Part shown: piece by piece, positions 1 to 12,225 of the stretch
How positions within the stretch are numbered: the first letter of the stretch is position 1
Layout: each line of letters starts with the position of its first letter
DNA from: Ptychodera flava
Lineage: Eukaryota > Hemichordata > Enteropneusta > Ptychoderidae
Direction of reading: 5' to 3'
Length of the DNA stretch: 64,000 nucleotides
Assembly (NCBI RefSeq): GCF_041260155.1
Contig: NC_091940.1
Coordinates: 2,514,001-2,578,000 of the forward strand
Translations under genes and position numbers: made by a program
The notes under the pieces: model-generated
Databases searched by the model: none
Told to the model about the DNA's origin: nothing
What the model saw: the letters and a program-made list of their open reading frames with translations, nothing else

Positions 1-252
1 TGACATAATGAACTGCCTATACTGTACTGTGGCTGCTGAATGACCATGGTGGGTGCGTATAAGCTTGTACACGTTCCGTTTTTGATCATGAGAAAATAAA
101 ATTTGACCGCAAAACAGTTCACAAAAACATGCCAGTAAAGTTACCAAAGGTCATTCACTTGCCTTTATTGCACTATCCGAGTACGAGCCACCGATTCGGC
201 AACACAAGATGGCTGTAAATCAAGGAGACCCATCTGCCATGGACGCTTAATT

Positions 253-1700
253 AGTCCCCACGGACACCGTCCGGGGGGACTTATAGGTTTGGTCATGTCC
301 GTGCGTGCGTGCGTGCGTGTGTCCGTCCGTCCGTTCACGCAGATATCTCAGACATGCCCAGGTCAATTTCTTTAAAACTTTGCACAAGGATAGTACCCTA
401 CCCCATACAGATGCACGTCGATTTGTTTCACAATGCGATCAAATTTGGCCGTGTTAGAGGACTTTTTAGTTTTCACCTCCATAGACTCCCATGTATAAGG
501 CAGTCTCCATAGACTCCCATGTATAAGGCAGTCCATAGACTCCCATGTATAAGGCAGTCCATAGACTCCCGTGTATAAGGCAGTCCATAGACTCCCATGT
601 ATAAGGCCAAGAAAAATAAAAATTTAGTTTCTCATCATATGCATATTGCAAAAAGGATGCAGTGACACAGTTTTTAGTCCCACAGATGAAGTCCAGGGGC
701 TTATAGATTGGGTCATGTCCGTCCGTGAGTCCATCCGTGAGTCCATCCGTTCACGCAGATATCTCAGATATTTTGACAAATTGTCACGTGACCTTGGTGA
801 GCGAGCCAATAGAGCTAGAGGTCTGATTTTTGGTATATAGGGATAACTTAGCAATACAATTTTTTGACAAAATGTCATGTGACCTCGATGACCTTTGACC
901 TCAAATATACATATTTGTCCATAACTCAGTAACCACAAGTGGTACACCCTTCATATATGGTATGATGGGAGACCTTATGATGCTTCATACTGTACCTCAT
1001 TAATTATGCATATATCTAATTCTGAGCAAACCCATAGAGCTGGATGTCTGATTTTTGGTATATAGGGATAACTATAGGATAGAAATTTTTTGACCAAATG
1101 TCATGTGACCTCGATGACCTTTGACCTGAAATATACGTTTATGTCGATAAATACGTAACCACAAGTGCTATGTTCTTTATATTTAGTAGGATAGGAAACC
1201 TCATGACAACACACGCTTTACCTCATTAATTATGCACACATCTAATTCTGGGCAAGGAATAGAGCTAGAGATCTGATTTTTGGCATATAGGATTAATTAG
1301 CAATACAATTTTTTTTCAAAATGTCACGTGACCTTATGACCTTTGACCTTGATTATACATATATATGCATAACTCAGTAACCACAAGTTCTATACCCTCC
1401 AATTCTGATAAGATATTAGACATTAAGATGTCACATCTTGTACCTCATTATTATGCGCATATGTATTTCTTGCTGGCCAATACAGCTAGAGGTCTGATCT
1501 TTTTTACCGATTTAGAACCATAACTTAGACATGCCTCATGTGTTTCAAATTGGAACAACGACATAGACCTATTTGCCCATAGATCTCAACATATACACTC
1601 CAGTGATACTTCTTAATGACCACATTTCCCTGCCCCATCAAGACTAATACTCCTATTACAAGTGGGGACTATGTCATTGTCAATGACTTGTTTATGCTAA
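253..1700 (+). repeat. Dispersed repeat family, copy 1
   Basis: The element opens with a GC-rich, partly self-complementary head (AGTCCCCACGGAC... near 250-285), followed by a CCGT-rich stretch. A second head of the same kind lies at about 676. The rest, to about 1700, is made of degenerate units that each repeat phrases such as CCTCATTAATTATGC, TGATTTTTGGTATATAGGG and TGACCTTTGACCT. The same order is found at 33645-37980, where it is broken by insertions, and a related copy lies at 24621-25380. No open frame of note is present, so it is a non-coding or non-autonomous element. Its class is not determined. Confidence 0.75.
475..607. repeat. Short minisatellite inside the dispersed repeat
   Basis: About five head-to-tail units of 25-28 bp containing CCATAGACTCCCATGTATAA. 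The same array sits at the matching place in the second copy (about 34899-35035), so it belongs to the element and is not a local expansion. Confidence 0.85.
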
Positions 1701-3850
1701 TTTTATGCACGATTTTTTTTCAACACCATTTGATCTTCTATCGCTTTCATAATCGACTTACACGTCCAAAGAAATTGATTGTACAATCTCTGAATACAGA
1801 AGTGACATTTTTGTGAAATTTCAGCGTCCAAAAACCCCTTGAAACCACTTGAAACAAAGACATCATGCATGCTGCTGGTCAACATGGTCAACCTTAGTGA
1901 GACTATTCTATTTAGGGGACGAGGGTGAGCCAGGGTCAGAGATTCAAGAAAGTACTGGAAAAACGTGTCATTTTCCTTACGATGCTGTCAAGGGAACTCC
2001 AGTTTCCCATTGTTTTAACATCTTTTAATAGTTTCCTTATTATCTAAAAGGAATTTTACCAAGTTTAATGACCAAATACACTCTCCTAACGTTTCTATAT
2101 TGGAGTTACACTAGGGTAGGGGCTTTTTATGCGGGTAATTTATTCACGCAGAATTCATTGGTACTCATTTGCATAACAATAGCGATTGCCCCTGCAATGC
2201 TTGGTGAGCATTGAGAAAAATATCAAAACACTGGAAATGTATGTAATTGAAGCCGCACCGGGACTTCAGTGTGTGATCCCAGGGGTCCCTCAAAAATGTT
2301 CTAATACAAGCCACGGCTTCAATTGGGAATTTTACGGTACTGTAACTCATGCTTAAAAACAGTACTGTAACCCATGCTAAAAACAGTACTGTAACTCATG
2401 CTAAAAACAGTACAACTGTAACCCATGCTAAAAACAGTAAATGGTAATTTTTTTGTTTGCCACAGTTGTACTAGAGCATTACATTACAGTGCATTGTGAA
2501 TTAAAAATCTTAGTAATGGATTCAAATTCAAATTGTACCGCACAAATATATGACATGCAAAAATTCATCATGATTTGTACATCACTACATGAAGTCAGCC
2601 AAATCTCTCTGATGCACAGAAATTCACGGAGGAGTTCATTTGTCATGCGAAAAATGTTTTAGGAAATGCTTTTCTTCTCACTAGACACTTTGCATGAAAT
2701 GAGGAGAAATTTTGTGAATGTTGTTTCATAGACTGCGTTACAGAATAATTTTAATGAAAGTAGGAAACCAGTTGCTCTTGTATGGCGGATGATAACTTTT
2801 TGGAATCAACTTAATAACTTTGAAATTTGCATGTCCTCACAAAAAGTGACCACCACAATTGGTCATTCAAGCTTGCCAACCATGCCAAACGTTACAGCAA
2901 GTACTGATACCTTTAAAACCTAATTATCAAGAAACCTTATACCTAAATTTTCAACATTATCAGGGTTTTGAGAACATACTTTTCTCAGATGTGATGCTAT
3001 CCAAAATAAATTAGCTAAATGTAGGGTAGAAATTATAACTCTGAATATCTGCATATTCAAATCCAAGAGACTGGGTAAATTGTCACAATGTATAAAATAA
3101 GAGGCAACGTCAAAAGATTGATGTCAGATAAAAATGTTTATTCTTGAAGTTAAGGGTTGGGTGTTAAACCCAAAAACGTTTTCTATCAGACAGAAACACT
3201 ATAACATCGTACTTTGGTTTGGTTGAGAATTCTATAAAATTGTGTTGTAATTACGCATTTTTGCTCCTTTTGCGGCAAAGTCAATGGTGACCTGAAACAA
3301 CTCGTAAACTAGACAGCTGATGAGGTATTGAGGAATGTGTATGCATGCTGTTTTTACATCGCTGTTGTTGTTGTTGTCTGAAGCAGATACTTTGATATTA
3401 GTGTTAAATTTACAGTGACAGACTGAGTTTTTTGAATGAAATAAGGTATTTTTCATTTGAATAATGTTGTCTTGTGCAACATCACCCATCCTGTGTATGT
3501 ATAAGTATGATTGGAAGTATCACAGTAAGGAAATAATTGGAACCTTTGATCAACATTCAACAATTAAGTTTCAATTGAGGGTTGGGGAGTTTTGTGTAAA
3601 CTTAAATGTATAAGTTTTTAATCAGACATTGAACTTTTGATGTCGCCCGTAAATGAAATTAAAAAACAAAAAATATTGAGATTTAGATTTTCTTTGTTCA
3701 CTTTAAAGTAAGTGGTACATTTTCTGCTACAATATTTATGAAGGATGCATCTTTGATCAATAATTTCCATAAGGCCATAGTTCTTTGAAGTTCAATTGAG
3801 AAATGTATACTTGACACAAACATTCAATTTTTGTGTTTTCTAATTTACAG
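1701..3850. other. Probable intron, no gene recognised
   Basis: AT-rich DNA upstream of the first p23-like exon. No exon with similarity to a CS-domain core was recognised on the + strand, so the 5' part of that gene probably lies left of the window. The only structure noted is the small tandem array at 2335-2440. Confidence 0.4.
2335..2440. repeat. Tandem repeat, about 27 bp x 4
   Basis: Four units of the type ACTGTAACCCATGCTAAAAA separated by ACAGT. The last unit carries a small insertion. Confidence 0.8.
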
Positions 3851-6429
3851 GTTGCATATGTGAGTGTTGACTTTGACAGATGGCAGGATGAAGATTCTGA
3901 TTCAGAGAACATATTGAAGAAAACATCTCTGAAAATAAATGGTAATAATTTTATCACTCACATTTTATCAAATTCAATGCCACGTTTAAAAGAAAATTAA
4001 CTGACTGTACTGCCTGCTGGGTATAACCTTGATGATAGCTTCTTTTAAGATTTATGATTTAATATTGCACTGTTTTTATCAAATTTTTTCAGTTATCATG
4101 TGAAAGCTCTTTGTTAGGATTAGGTAGGTTCCTACAGGACATGATCAGAGTGCAGTATTTCAATACTCATTTTTCTTGTTTTACCTTCTCGTGTCTATTT
4201 ATAGACAGAGAAGGTATTAGAGTAGAAAACCAGTATGCTGCTGTCAAGACTTCCGTCTGTCAAGACTTCCGTCTGTCAAGATCCGTTGACGTCATGCCAT
4301 TGTGATGGGTCATATCATAAACTGGTGGGGGTGTTCATGGCTCAGGTTGAGGTGTGGGAGAACGATTTTGAGCTATGACAAAATCAAAAGGGACTTAGCG
4401 GCATAGCCACAGTGTTAAGCCTTTCTCCAAGGTTTCTTAGTTGACTACAATCCATTACAGACTACTGAGCTGACGTTAGGGGTACTCACTTTGTGTTTGC
4501 TCACTCTGTGGCGCTAGTGTTTGGTACTGAGTTGCGTGGATATCCCCTCATGGCTTCACGTGATCTGGGCCTGTTGCATAATCTGCAGAGATGATCATAT
4601 GCCTCCGAGTCTGAAAACTGTCATTGTGTAAGCCTGTCGGCATTTTCCTTGCATTTTTCTCATTTAATTTTGCAAAATATCGGCGAGTACCTCAATATTT
4701 CAAGATAACCCTTTCTTCCCAATCGTTTCCTGGAGTTTCAGAGTCATATGAACGAAAATGAGTGAAAGTTTTAGACAGGAAAATCGGACGTCGGCCATGT
4801 TCAATGTTTACACTACAATCAGAAGTTTAGGTGGAGGAATTAACCAACAAACACTGTTCATGATGCCCGCCCTCTAGAGGCAGACCCTCCTATATGAAGT
4901 ACCACATTTGATGCTTGTGGAAAGCTTGACCACACAATGGAGCATTTAAACTTTTAGAAAATGACAAACTGAATAAGAAGGTATTCAGAAAATGTCAATA
5001 CTGAGGAAAAATGCGCAAATATTCAAATAAACTGGTTAACTGACTGGTCAGCTATAAAAAACAATGAAAATGTTTATGATTAAAAGTTTTTGAGATGCGC
5101 ACATTTTAACAAATACAGAAATTATTAACATTATAAATATAAGACCAAACTATTTTTTCAGGGATGGGACAGGCTGGAAATGAGGGGTGAGAGACAAAGG
5201 CACTCCTATTGCTGCATGTGGATGCAGCCACACCATTTCATTTACAGCATACTTATTCACTGTGTTGTGTTCAAGTTCCATATTGTACTGACTGTCATAC
5301 AAGGATAACATAAGCAAATCAAATCAAATTAGAAAAGGATCAATGCTGTTGTGTGGATTTTGCTGAACATGGCTGATTTTAATATTTTGCCCTATATATT
5401 TGGTATCCAGCAAAGGCATATTTTGATGTAAAGTCAAAATTAACACTACATTGCTGACAATATATTTTACCGTTTCTGCATGAACTTTTCTTTTTTAAAT
5501 TATAGTATATTAGTACTTCAAACAGATTAACAGTTATCGTGATGTCAACCCATAATTTTACATCACAAAGACTGTAATTCTGCCAATTTTTTTTTGTTTT
5601 TCAGTCATTTTATAAATTTTGCACTGCACAAGATGATTGAACAAATTGCAATGTTTGAATTTGTAAACTCAAAGAATAAAAATCCTTTGGTCACAGATTA
5701 AATTATTTTTTGAAAAGAAATTTACTCTTAAACACTTTTAGCATATATTCTTTACACGGTCATGTATTTCAAGGAAAATATGCCTATTAAAAACAGTAAT
5801 TTCTTCACTTTCAATTTTTTTTCAATACTATGACAATTATCAGCCAAACAACATTATACAAACATACGACCAGATAAGCGTTTTTTTATCATTTCCACAG
5901 GACTCTTTGGAAAATCCATTAAAAACAGTTAAAAGTGACTTGAAATGATCACTTGGTATACATTTAATTTACAGATGCCAGGTTGTGTATTTCACATGCA
6001 CTCAGGTCAGTAAGGAAGTGCATCATTTTGGACTGTTAATTCTTATTTCTGAATTCTTTAACTTTTTTCCACATTGAACTATCTTTAGGCAGTTTATACT
6101 GTAGCTTAGAATTTTTTTGATTGATGTATTTAATCATCTTTTGGGTTCTTTGGGTCCATATCCCACCTCATGCCCCTACATCATCAACTATTTACCAACA
6201 ACTCCATGCCAACAACCAATTACCTGACCTGGCCACACATTAGAGAAGGTACAGCGTCATTGACGGTATTTTTTTTATTCTTGTTTGACTAGCATCGTTT
6301 CTGGATGACAGTGATGATTCTGACACTGATGAAGATGATGAGGATGAAGATGATGATGATAATTATGGAGTAGAGTCAGAGAGAATAGTTATAGATGATC
6401 TGAAAATGGGTTTGTTTGGACAATACTGA
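3851..6429 (+). CDS. C-terminal exons of a p23/CS-domain-like protein (partial)
   Basis: Two coding exons are supported. Exon 3851-3941 follows TTTACAG and ends before GTAATA. It reads VAYVSVDFDRWQDEDSDSE and on. Exon 6293-6429 follows a T-rich tract and AG, joins in phase (one base plus two), and encodes a run of Asp/Glu and then VIDDLKMGLFGQY before TGA. The phrase VSVDFDRWxDE followed by an acidic tail matches the end of the CS domain and the tail of p23-type HSP90 co-chaperones (compare WLSVDFNNWKDW in PTGES3). HACD3 also has a CS domain, but it continues into membrane segments, which are absent here. The CS core and start codon are not in the window. The family call is inference from a short motif. 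No clear poly(A) signal was seen just after the stop. Confidence 0.5.
4560..4810 (+). repeat. Dispersed repeat, partner at 30700-30930
   Basis: The phrases TAACCCTTTCTTC, CAATCG, TTCCTGGAGTTTCA and AACGAAAATGAGTGAAA recur in the same order and orientation at about 30750-30890. This block lies in the intron between the two p23-like exons. The repeat ends are not defined. Confidence 0.65.
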
Positions 6430-6601
6430 AATGAAATCAGTTTAGCCACACCGCTGATAGTATTTTGATACATTTAATAATCTAGTTAATTGATATCTGT
6501 GAAATGTAGAATTATTCCATTCTTTATGTTAGATCAATGATAACACACAAATCCTTTATTCTTTATCATATCTGTTGCATTCACCTTCACATGCAACTAT
6601 A

Positions 6602-7219
6602 CACAGTAAGTGAGGCTACCCACAATTCCCCTTGATTTGTTCATGTGGACATTTTTTGCTAAAGGCTTTCTCAGTTTTATCAGTTTCTTAACAATTTTTA
6701 ACTTACAATTTAAGTTCGGGATTATTTGTTAAAACTATGTTCCAAAATTATTGATTATGTTTAAAATTCAAGAGTAAAGAATGAGAAGTCGATGTTTGGA
6801 GGTGCTAAAAATTGTACACTTGTCAAGATAATAAGTTATCAGCAACTAAGATGGTCTCATCATACCACCTGTCAGACATGCAAATTTCCTTTGTTACAAA
6901 CATTAACAAAAATCAATATCCTTTCTTTTGCCAACACAGATGCAACTCATTCCCTTAGTTTCCTTGAAAATATTGTGTATGGCTGTCAAAAATCTGTGTT
7001 GACAAAATTACAAAATTGCTATATCCTCCGCGGAAAACAGGTTGATCTTCTCATTATTCTCAGTGAGAAATGAGAAAATTGTTATTATCAGAACTATGTT
7101 GCCAGAATTTTGAAATATGGACCGAGTTGTTCTGTGCACAGAAGAAATTTGCTTCAGTTCAGTGAGTGATCTCCGTGTGTACAGATCATGGAGGATTGTG
7201 GGTAGCCTCACTTACTGTG
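6602..7219 (+). mobile_element. Inverted-repeat MITE (618 bp)
   Basis: The ends are inverted copies: CACAGTAAGTGAGGCTACCC at 6602 and its reverse complement ending at 7219, with the match continuing some 15 bases inward. The interior has no transposase. A second copy in reverse orientation starts at 29501 and matches over most of the length. No certain target-site duplication was found. It sits just after the p23-like stop codon, so it may lie in that gene's 3' UTR or flank. Confidence 0.85.
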
Positions 7220-9184
7220 CTGTACTGCTTACTGTATAATACCTAGTTGAAGCTGCATTCTTTTCAGACTGCATTACTGTGCTGCAAGTAAATATGGATC
7301 AAGGCAAACTGTCCAAATGACAAAGAAGCCATAGTTTTGTATTTATGAGTTTGATTTCATGCAGGCCAGACATAATAGAATCAAAAATCAAAAATATAAT
7401 CATTGTATTCAAGCTTGGCAAAACTTCATGAATCATAGCAAAGGTATCAGTTCACGGCATACAATGCAATGGCTCATCAATGACTGAATATATATACTGT
7501 TATGATCAGTACAGCATATATTTGTGAAATAACATCTGTCAGCAGTAGTTGATGATCCTGCTTCTACCTCCATTACTCAGTGCATTCATCGTTTCTAATT
7601 TCTAAAGTAAAACAATGTTGCAGTGTTGTTGAACTTGCGCATAATTTACCATGAAATGAGAAATATAGAGGAAAAAAGTTGAGAAAAAGTAATTTGATTG
7701 TGCATCATTGTCGACAGGCTGATAGCAAAGGTCATTTGCATTACAATAGCCAACCAGCCAGCATGGTGAGGGAGACTACTGTATTGAGGTCAGGGTAATA
7801 TACATAATAAAAGCCGCATGTTGTTGTTGGACTTGTCCTGAGGGTTGTCACAAAGATTTCCAAATAGAAGCCTTGGTTTCAATGAGAAATTTTACAGTTA
7901 TGTCAGTCATTAGTGTTGTCTTTGAAGTGAACATCATAGTGCACAGTAACTGGATCAACCATTGTATTGTAAGTAGTAGAGTAATTACATAGGCTGTAGA
8001 TAAACCGTAGGATTAGGACTAGAAATCAGTAGACAGAGAGGCGATATCAGTAAAGATAAAGGCACAGAGGAGGATATATCTACATCTGAAACAGGATTGC
8101 AATTCCAGTAAAGTTCAAGATTTCTCACTGGTTACATTTCTAGCAGTTTACAAATTGACAGGTGCATAGCCTGTCAGACTGCAGAAATGAGCATTTCCAT
8201 TTATTATTTGGTGTTCCTTTGATCAGTATCTAGCATATTCCTGCAGTCTACTGTGCTTGTTCCACAGACCTTCTTTATCATACAAGTGTACAAGTATTGC
8301 CATGGTCTATCAGACCAGAGGGATGGGAAAGTCATTGGATCCATTGTGAAAAATTAGATAGCTGTGGAATATAATACAAGACTGGTTCACTCATGCATTG
8401 TTTTGCATGTTAAAGTTGCAATATGGGTCAAAATTGTCAATTTATTCATAAACTACAGCAAGTAGACCATACTACATTGAAGTACTCTTCTTAGATAAGT
8501 CTCTCACAACTCCTGGCATACCGGTGCAAACACATTTATTTTGATACCTTATAGCTGCGTAGAAAAGCAAACAAACATTGTCATTTTCTGCTGTGTAAGT
8601 GACAAACATCAAGATTGATGACATCACTCTAGAGTGCACATTGTAAGAGACATTGAAAGGTGATGATGTTACAATTATAGTATTGTGAATAATTTGCGAA
8701 TGCCTAACTTTTGTGGCTTCATAATGTTTCGGAAATCTACGTACATAAATGTGATAAAAGTACAGCTCTGCAAAGGATTGATTGATTGATTGATTTTGAT
8801 ACATCAGCAATTTACGCATGTACTACACTGTACATTCAAGCGTCCAGACCATGTACACATTGATACAGCCTTTCAGTGATATTGATGGAGGTTGAAATTT
8901 TCACATGCAGTTTTTCATTGTTTCTGAGAAAATGCTCATTTAACACAAAGGATGTTATTAAGCGGAGTTCAGTCCTTGTTTGCTCTATTGTATAATTGAT
9001 TATGTCCTTGCAGAGGGATTTCAAGTTTATTATCATCACACGGAACAAACATATATGTCACTTTGAATTACATCTGAATTCACTACATACAGTTTTTGGT
9101 TCCTGATCAGAAATACATAAAACTTGTGATTGAGTACCCATCACAATGGCATTTAATGCTTGATATTCTTAGAAGGCAAGATGG

Positions 9185-9270
9185 CTATTGTGGGAGGCAT
9201 AATGGGTAGGCATAATGGGGAGGCATAGTGGGGAGGCATAATGGGGAGGCATAGTGTGGGAGGCATAGTG
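9185..9270. repeat. Microsatellite-like array, about 13-14 bp unit
   Basis: Six units of the type GGGGAGGCATAATG / GGGGAGGCATAGTG in a row. Confidence 0.85.
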
Positions 9271-11374
9271 GGTAACACAGCCCTGCCATGCACAGCTACC
9301 TCCATGCCATGATGATAGATTCAACAATAGATCATTGAGGGCCAGAGATTCAACTTGCCAATACTAATTGATTGTGACCGGTCAATGCAGCTCAAGGATT
9401 TCACCTTCACATTCACCTATGAGGATTTTGCTAGTGGATGTGGGGAGAAGCACACAACATCATATTTTCCACCGTGCTCACGTCAGTGTTTTCGAGTAGA
9501 ACTTTTGACAGTGTATATCGACATGGTAAAGTAGTTAGTTGTCACTCTATCAATCTGGCCAGAAATGTTTATTTTGCCAACATGTTTTTGCTGCTTTCTT
9601 GCATTTTTACACTGAGTCCGTCAGAACAGACCTTCCTGACTGCTTGAGTGTAGATGCCATGTCCGCACCATGTCACAGATTCACAAACTTTACCATGCTT
9701 CAAATACGCATGCATACATGATCAACTTCTAGAAATGACATTTCAAATTCTGTGTTTTACACTTGCAACAGTACACAGCGAGGTACATTCCAAAACAGTT
9801 ATTCATTAATTCAGTCTATTTACTCCAAGTTACTAAATAGAGTCATCACTATGTACCAGTGAATGGCTGAATCTGCAAATGAAATGGCTACAAAGTTTTT
9901 GACAAAGTTAAATGGCTGAAATATAAAGGTCGATTCGTACCCATATTGCAACTTCAATAAATGCCAATTATATTTGTATGTATTATAAATGGTTTCATTG
10001 GATTGTGACACCTACTTGCATGTCAAATGTATGACAATTTGAATTCAACTCATATATATATCATGTTGTGATCGTGAAAGACTAAGACTGCAACATATCT
10101 TATGGCAAATCTTTAGCAAGATTTTGTTTTCCTTTCCTTGCCCACGGTGTTCAAGAGATATGCTTTATTTCAAGAAGTTAACTTGTTACAATAAATACAA
10201 ATCAAAAAGAAATTTTGTAATCTTGTTGATTGTGAAGTGTGAAGTGACAGTGTTGTGCAAACCCTTCCAATGTTTGTAATCTTTGTTCGAATGACCTTGC
10301 ACATTGCTGTGATTGGTCAGGAAGACTTGCTATGTTGTATGAAATGATGTGATTGGTCAGGAAGACTTGTTATGTTGTATGAAATGATGTGATGTATCCA
10401 CTGTATCATAACATATCTCGCCTCTGTCATGGTTAGTCAGTTTACAGTCATGAGGGATGCAAAGGCTCCGTTACCTAGGTAACTGTTTGGACAACTGTCA
10501 CCTGGATAAAGTTTGAAGGTGTTATTTGCATGCATACATTCTGGCAAATGTAAATGAAGATGGTAATGTTAGTCTCTGACCAAGACTAGAGATGGCAGAG
10601 AGATTTCTGGATCTCGTTTCTCTCATTTCTGAAAGGACTCAAAGCATACAAAAAATATAACTGGGTGTGTGTGTTAAAATTCTATGACAAAGCAAAGATA
10701 ACCTGTATGCAGGAAGTCTGTGATCAGCATTTGAATGGTGTGACTGGCATGAAAGTTACTGCATGCGTCTCTTTCCATTGGGAATTGTAAATGGCCCCTA
10801 AATGTTATGAGTCTTGTTTTGTTCATCATAGGAACCTTGCCTAAAGATTGAAAGATTAACAATATGGTACATTTATTGGAATTTTGGAAGTCCCTGAAAA
10901 TTATCTTGCGTTTGAAATTATGACTAGCAAGTAATACACAACAAGACATGAAAAGCTTAGACAGTAAATGTTCATTTACAAGATAGATACTGGGTATTCC
11001 ATCTAAAAAGTTTCAAGAAAATGCCATTTCGAGGACACACTGGAGGTGACAATTAGCGGCTACCACTGAGAATGAATAGAATATAGGTTAAATTTCAATG
11101 GTGCAATTGTTGAAAGAGAAACTGAAGTAACTCTGGGTATCCAGATTTCCGAATACACCGTACGAAATTCCTGGTTGAACTCTTGAGATCATCTATGGAA
11201 TCTCATCTTTGAATCACAATTTTAATACTCATGGCTGACTTGAATGTCATTGAACAGAACAAAGAAATGACACAATACATGGATTTGTAATTTTTATTCT
11301 ATCACAGTTACTCTACCCCTGACTCAATGCATTACACAGTGACTGCGGTGACCAAAAATGCCTAAATTTACAAC

Positions 11375-11788
11375 TTACAACCATTTTCAGTAATAGAGCG
11401 CGAAGCCACTGCAGTGAACTGCAATAAAACTGATCACACTAATTAGTTTCAGCTGTAGCCAGCTGGCAAAGTCGACAACATTGTATGTCCCATGCAGACA
11501 GTTTGTCTGGGGAAGTTGAAATAAACAAGATTTGTACATGGACCAGTGCATGGTAATGTTACATTGTATCTTAATCTTGAACACAGGGTGCCAATCGTAA
11601 ACTCATTTACAACTCTAGCCTCAGACAGAGCTAGTTTTGCCTTTGTACAAGCAGACTTTTTGGTCTTTATCAAGTAGCCTTGTACAACACCAAAGTGGCC
11701 ACGGCTACTGCTGAAACTAATTAGTGTGAGCAGTTTTATTGCAGTTCACTGCAGTGGCTTAGTGCTCTATTACTGAAAATGGTTGTAA
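11375..11788. mobile_element. Fold-back MITE (about 414 bp)
   Basis: Long inverted arms: the left arm includes CCATTTTCAGTAATAGAGC and CCACTGCAGTGAACTGCAAT. The right arm repeats both in reverse complement, ending ...GAAAATGGTTGTAA at 11788. The arms match for about 75 bases. The middle has no coding sequence. Ends and target duplication are not certain. Confidence 0.8.
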
Positions 11789-12191
11789 ATACAAAAGAAT
11801 GAAGTAAACGTTCCAAATTCTGCAATGTTTTCAAACATGATCTTCAATTCTAAAAGACATGAAACATGGAATTGATAGGGTTTTGTTACCATATACATAC
11901 AGTGACTGCAAACCACATATTTTGACATATTTACTTAATAGTTACTTGAAGGTCATGTTGAACGTGACTCTTGACATGAAGACAACACAACTTGAGGTAC
12001 ATGTTTACCGCACAGCTTGTCTTTAGTGTCATAGTCTGGCAATGGTAATTTACATCCTAATCTACATTGCTACATCAGGTTTCTTAACTATTAGTAAATC
12101 TTCACTTGTTCAGATTCATATCTCTGTCGCAGAATACTTACTTGGTAGCTGCTATGGATAAAGCCAATTGCAGCTACACTTTATAGTCAAC

Positions 12192-12197
12192 TTTATT
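12192..12197 (-). terminator. Poly(A) signal of RABGGTA
   Basis: AATAAA on the minus strand, 29 bases after the TAA stop at 12226-12228, giving a very short 3' UTR. Confidence 0.75.
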
Positions 12198-12225
12198 CCA
12201 GAGAAACGTAATAAATTATTCAGTT

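Larger units (their letters stand above)
7220..12190. other. Intergenic stretch
   Basis: The longest open frames are short and read like chance translations. Minor structures are a (GATT)n run near 8777, a 13-14-bp array at 9185-9270, a two-copy 42-bp duplication containing TGTGATTGGTCAGGAAGACT at about 10308-10392, and the fold-back element at 11375-11788. Confidence 0.5.

Noticed and set aside
3851..6429. HACD3 (CS domain plus membrane enzyme) as identity of the first gene
   Set aside because: The protein stops after an acidic tail, with no following membrane segments.
8472..8819. 115-codon minus frame in the intergenic region
   Set aside because: No domain, not flanked by gene signals, and contains translated simple repeat (GATT)n.
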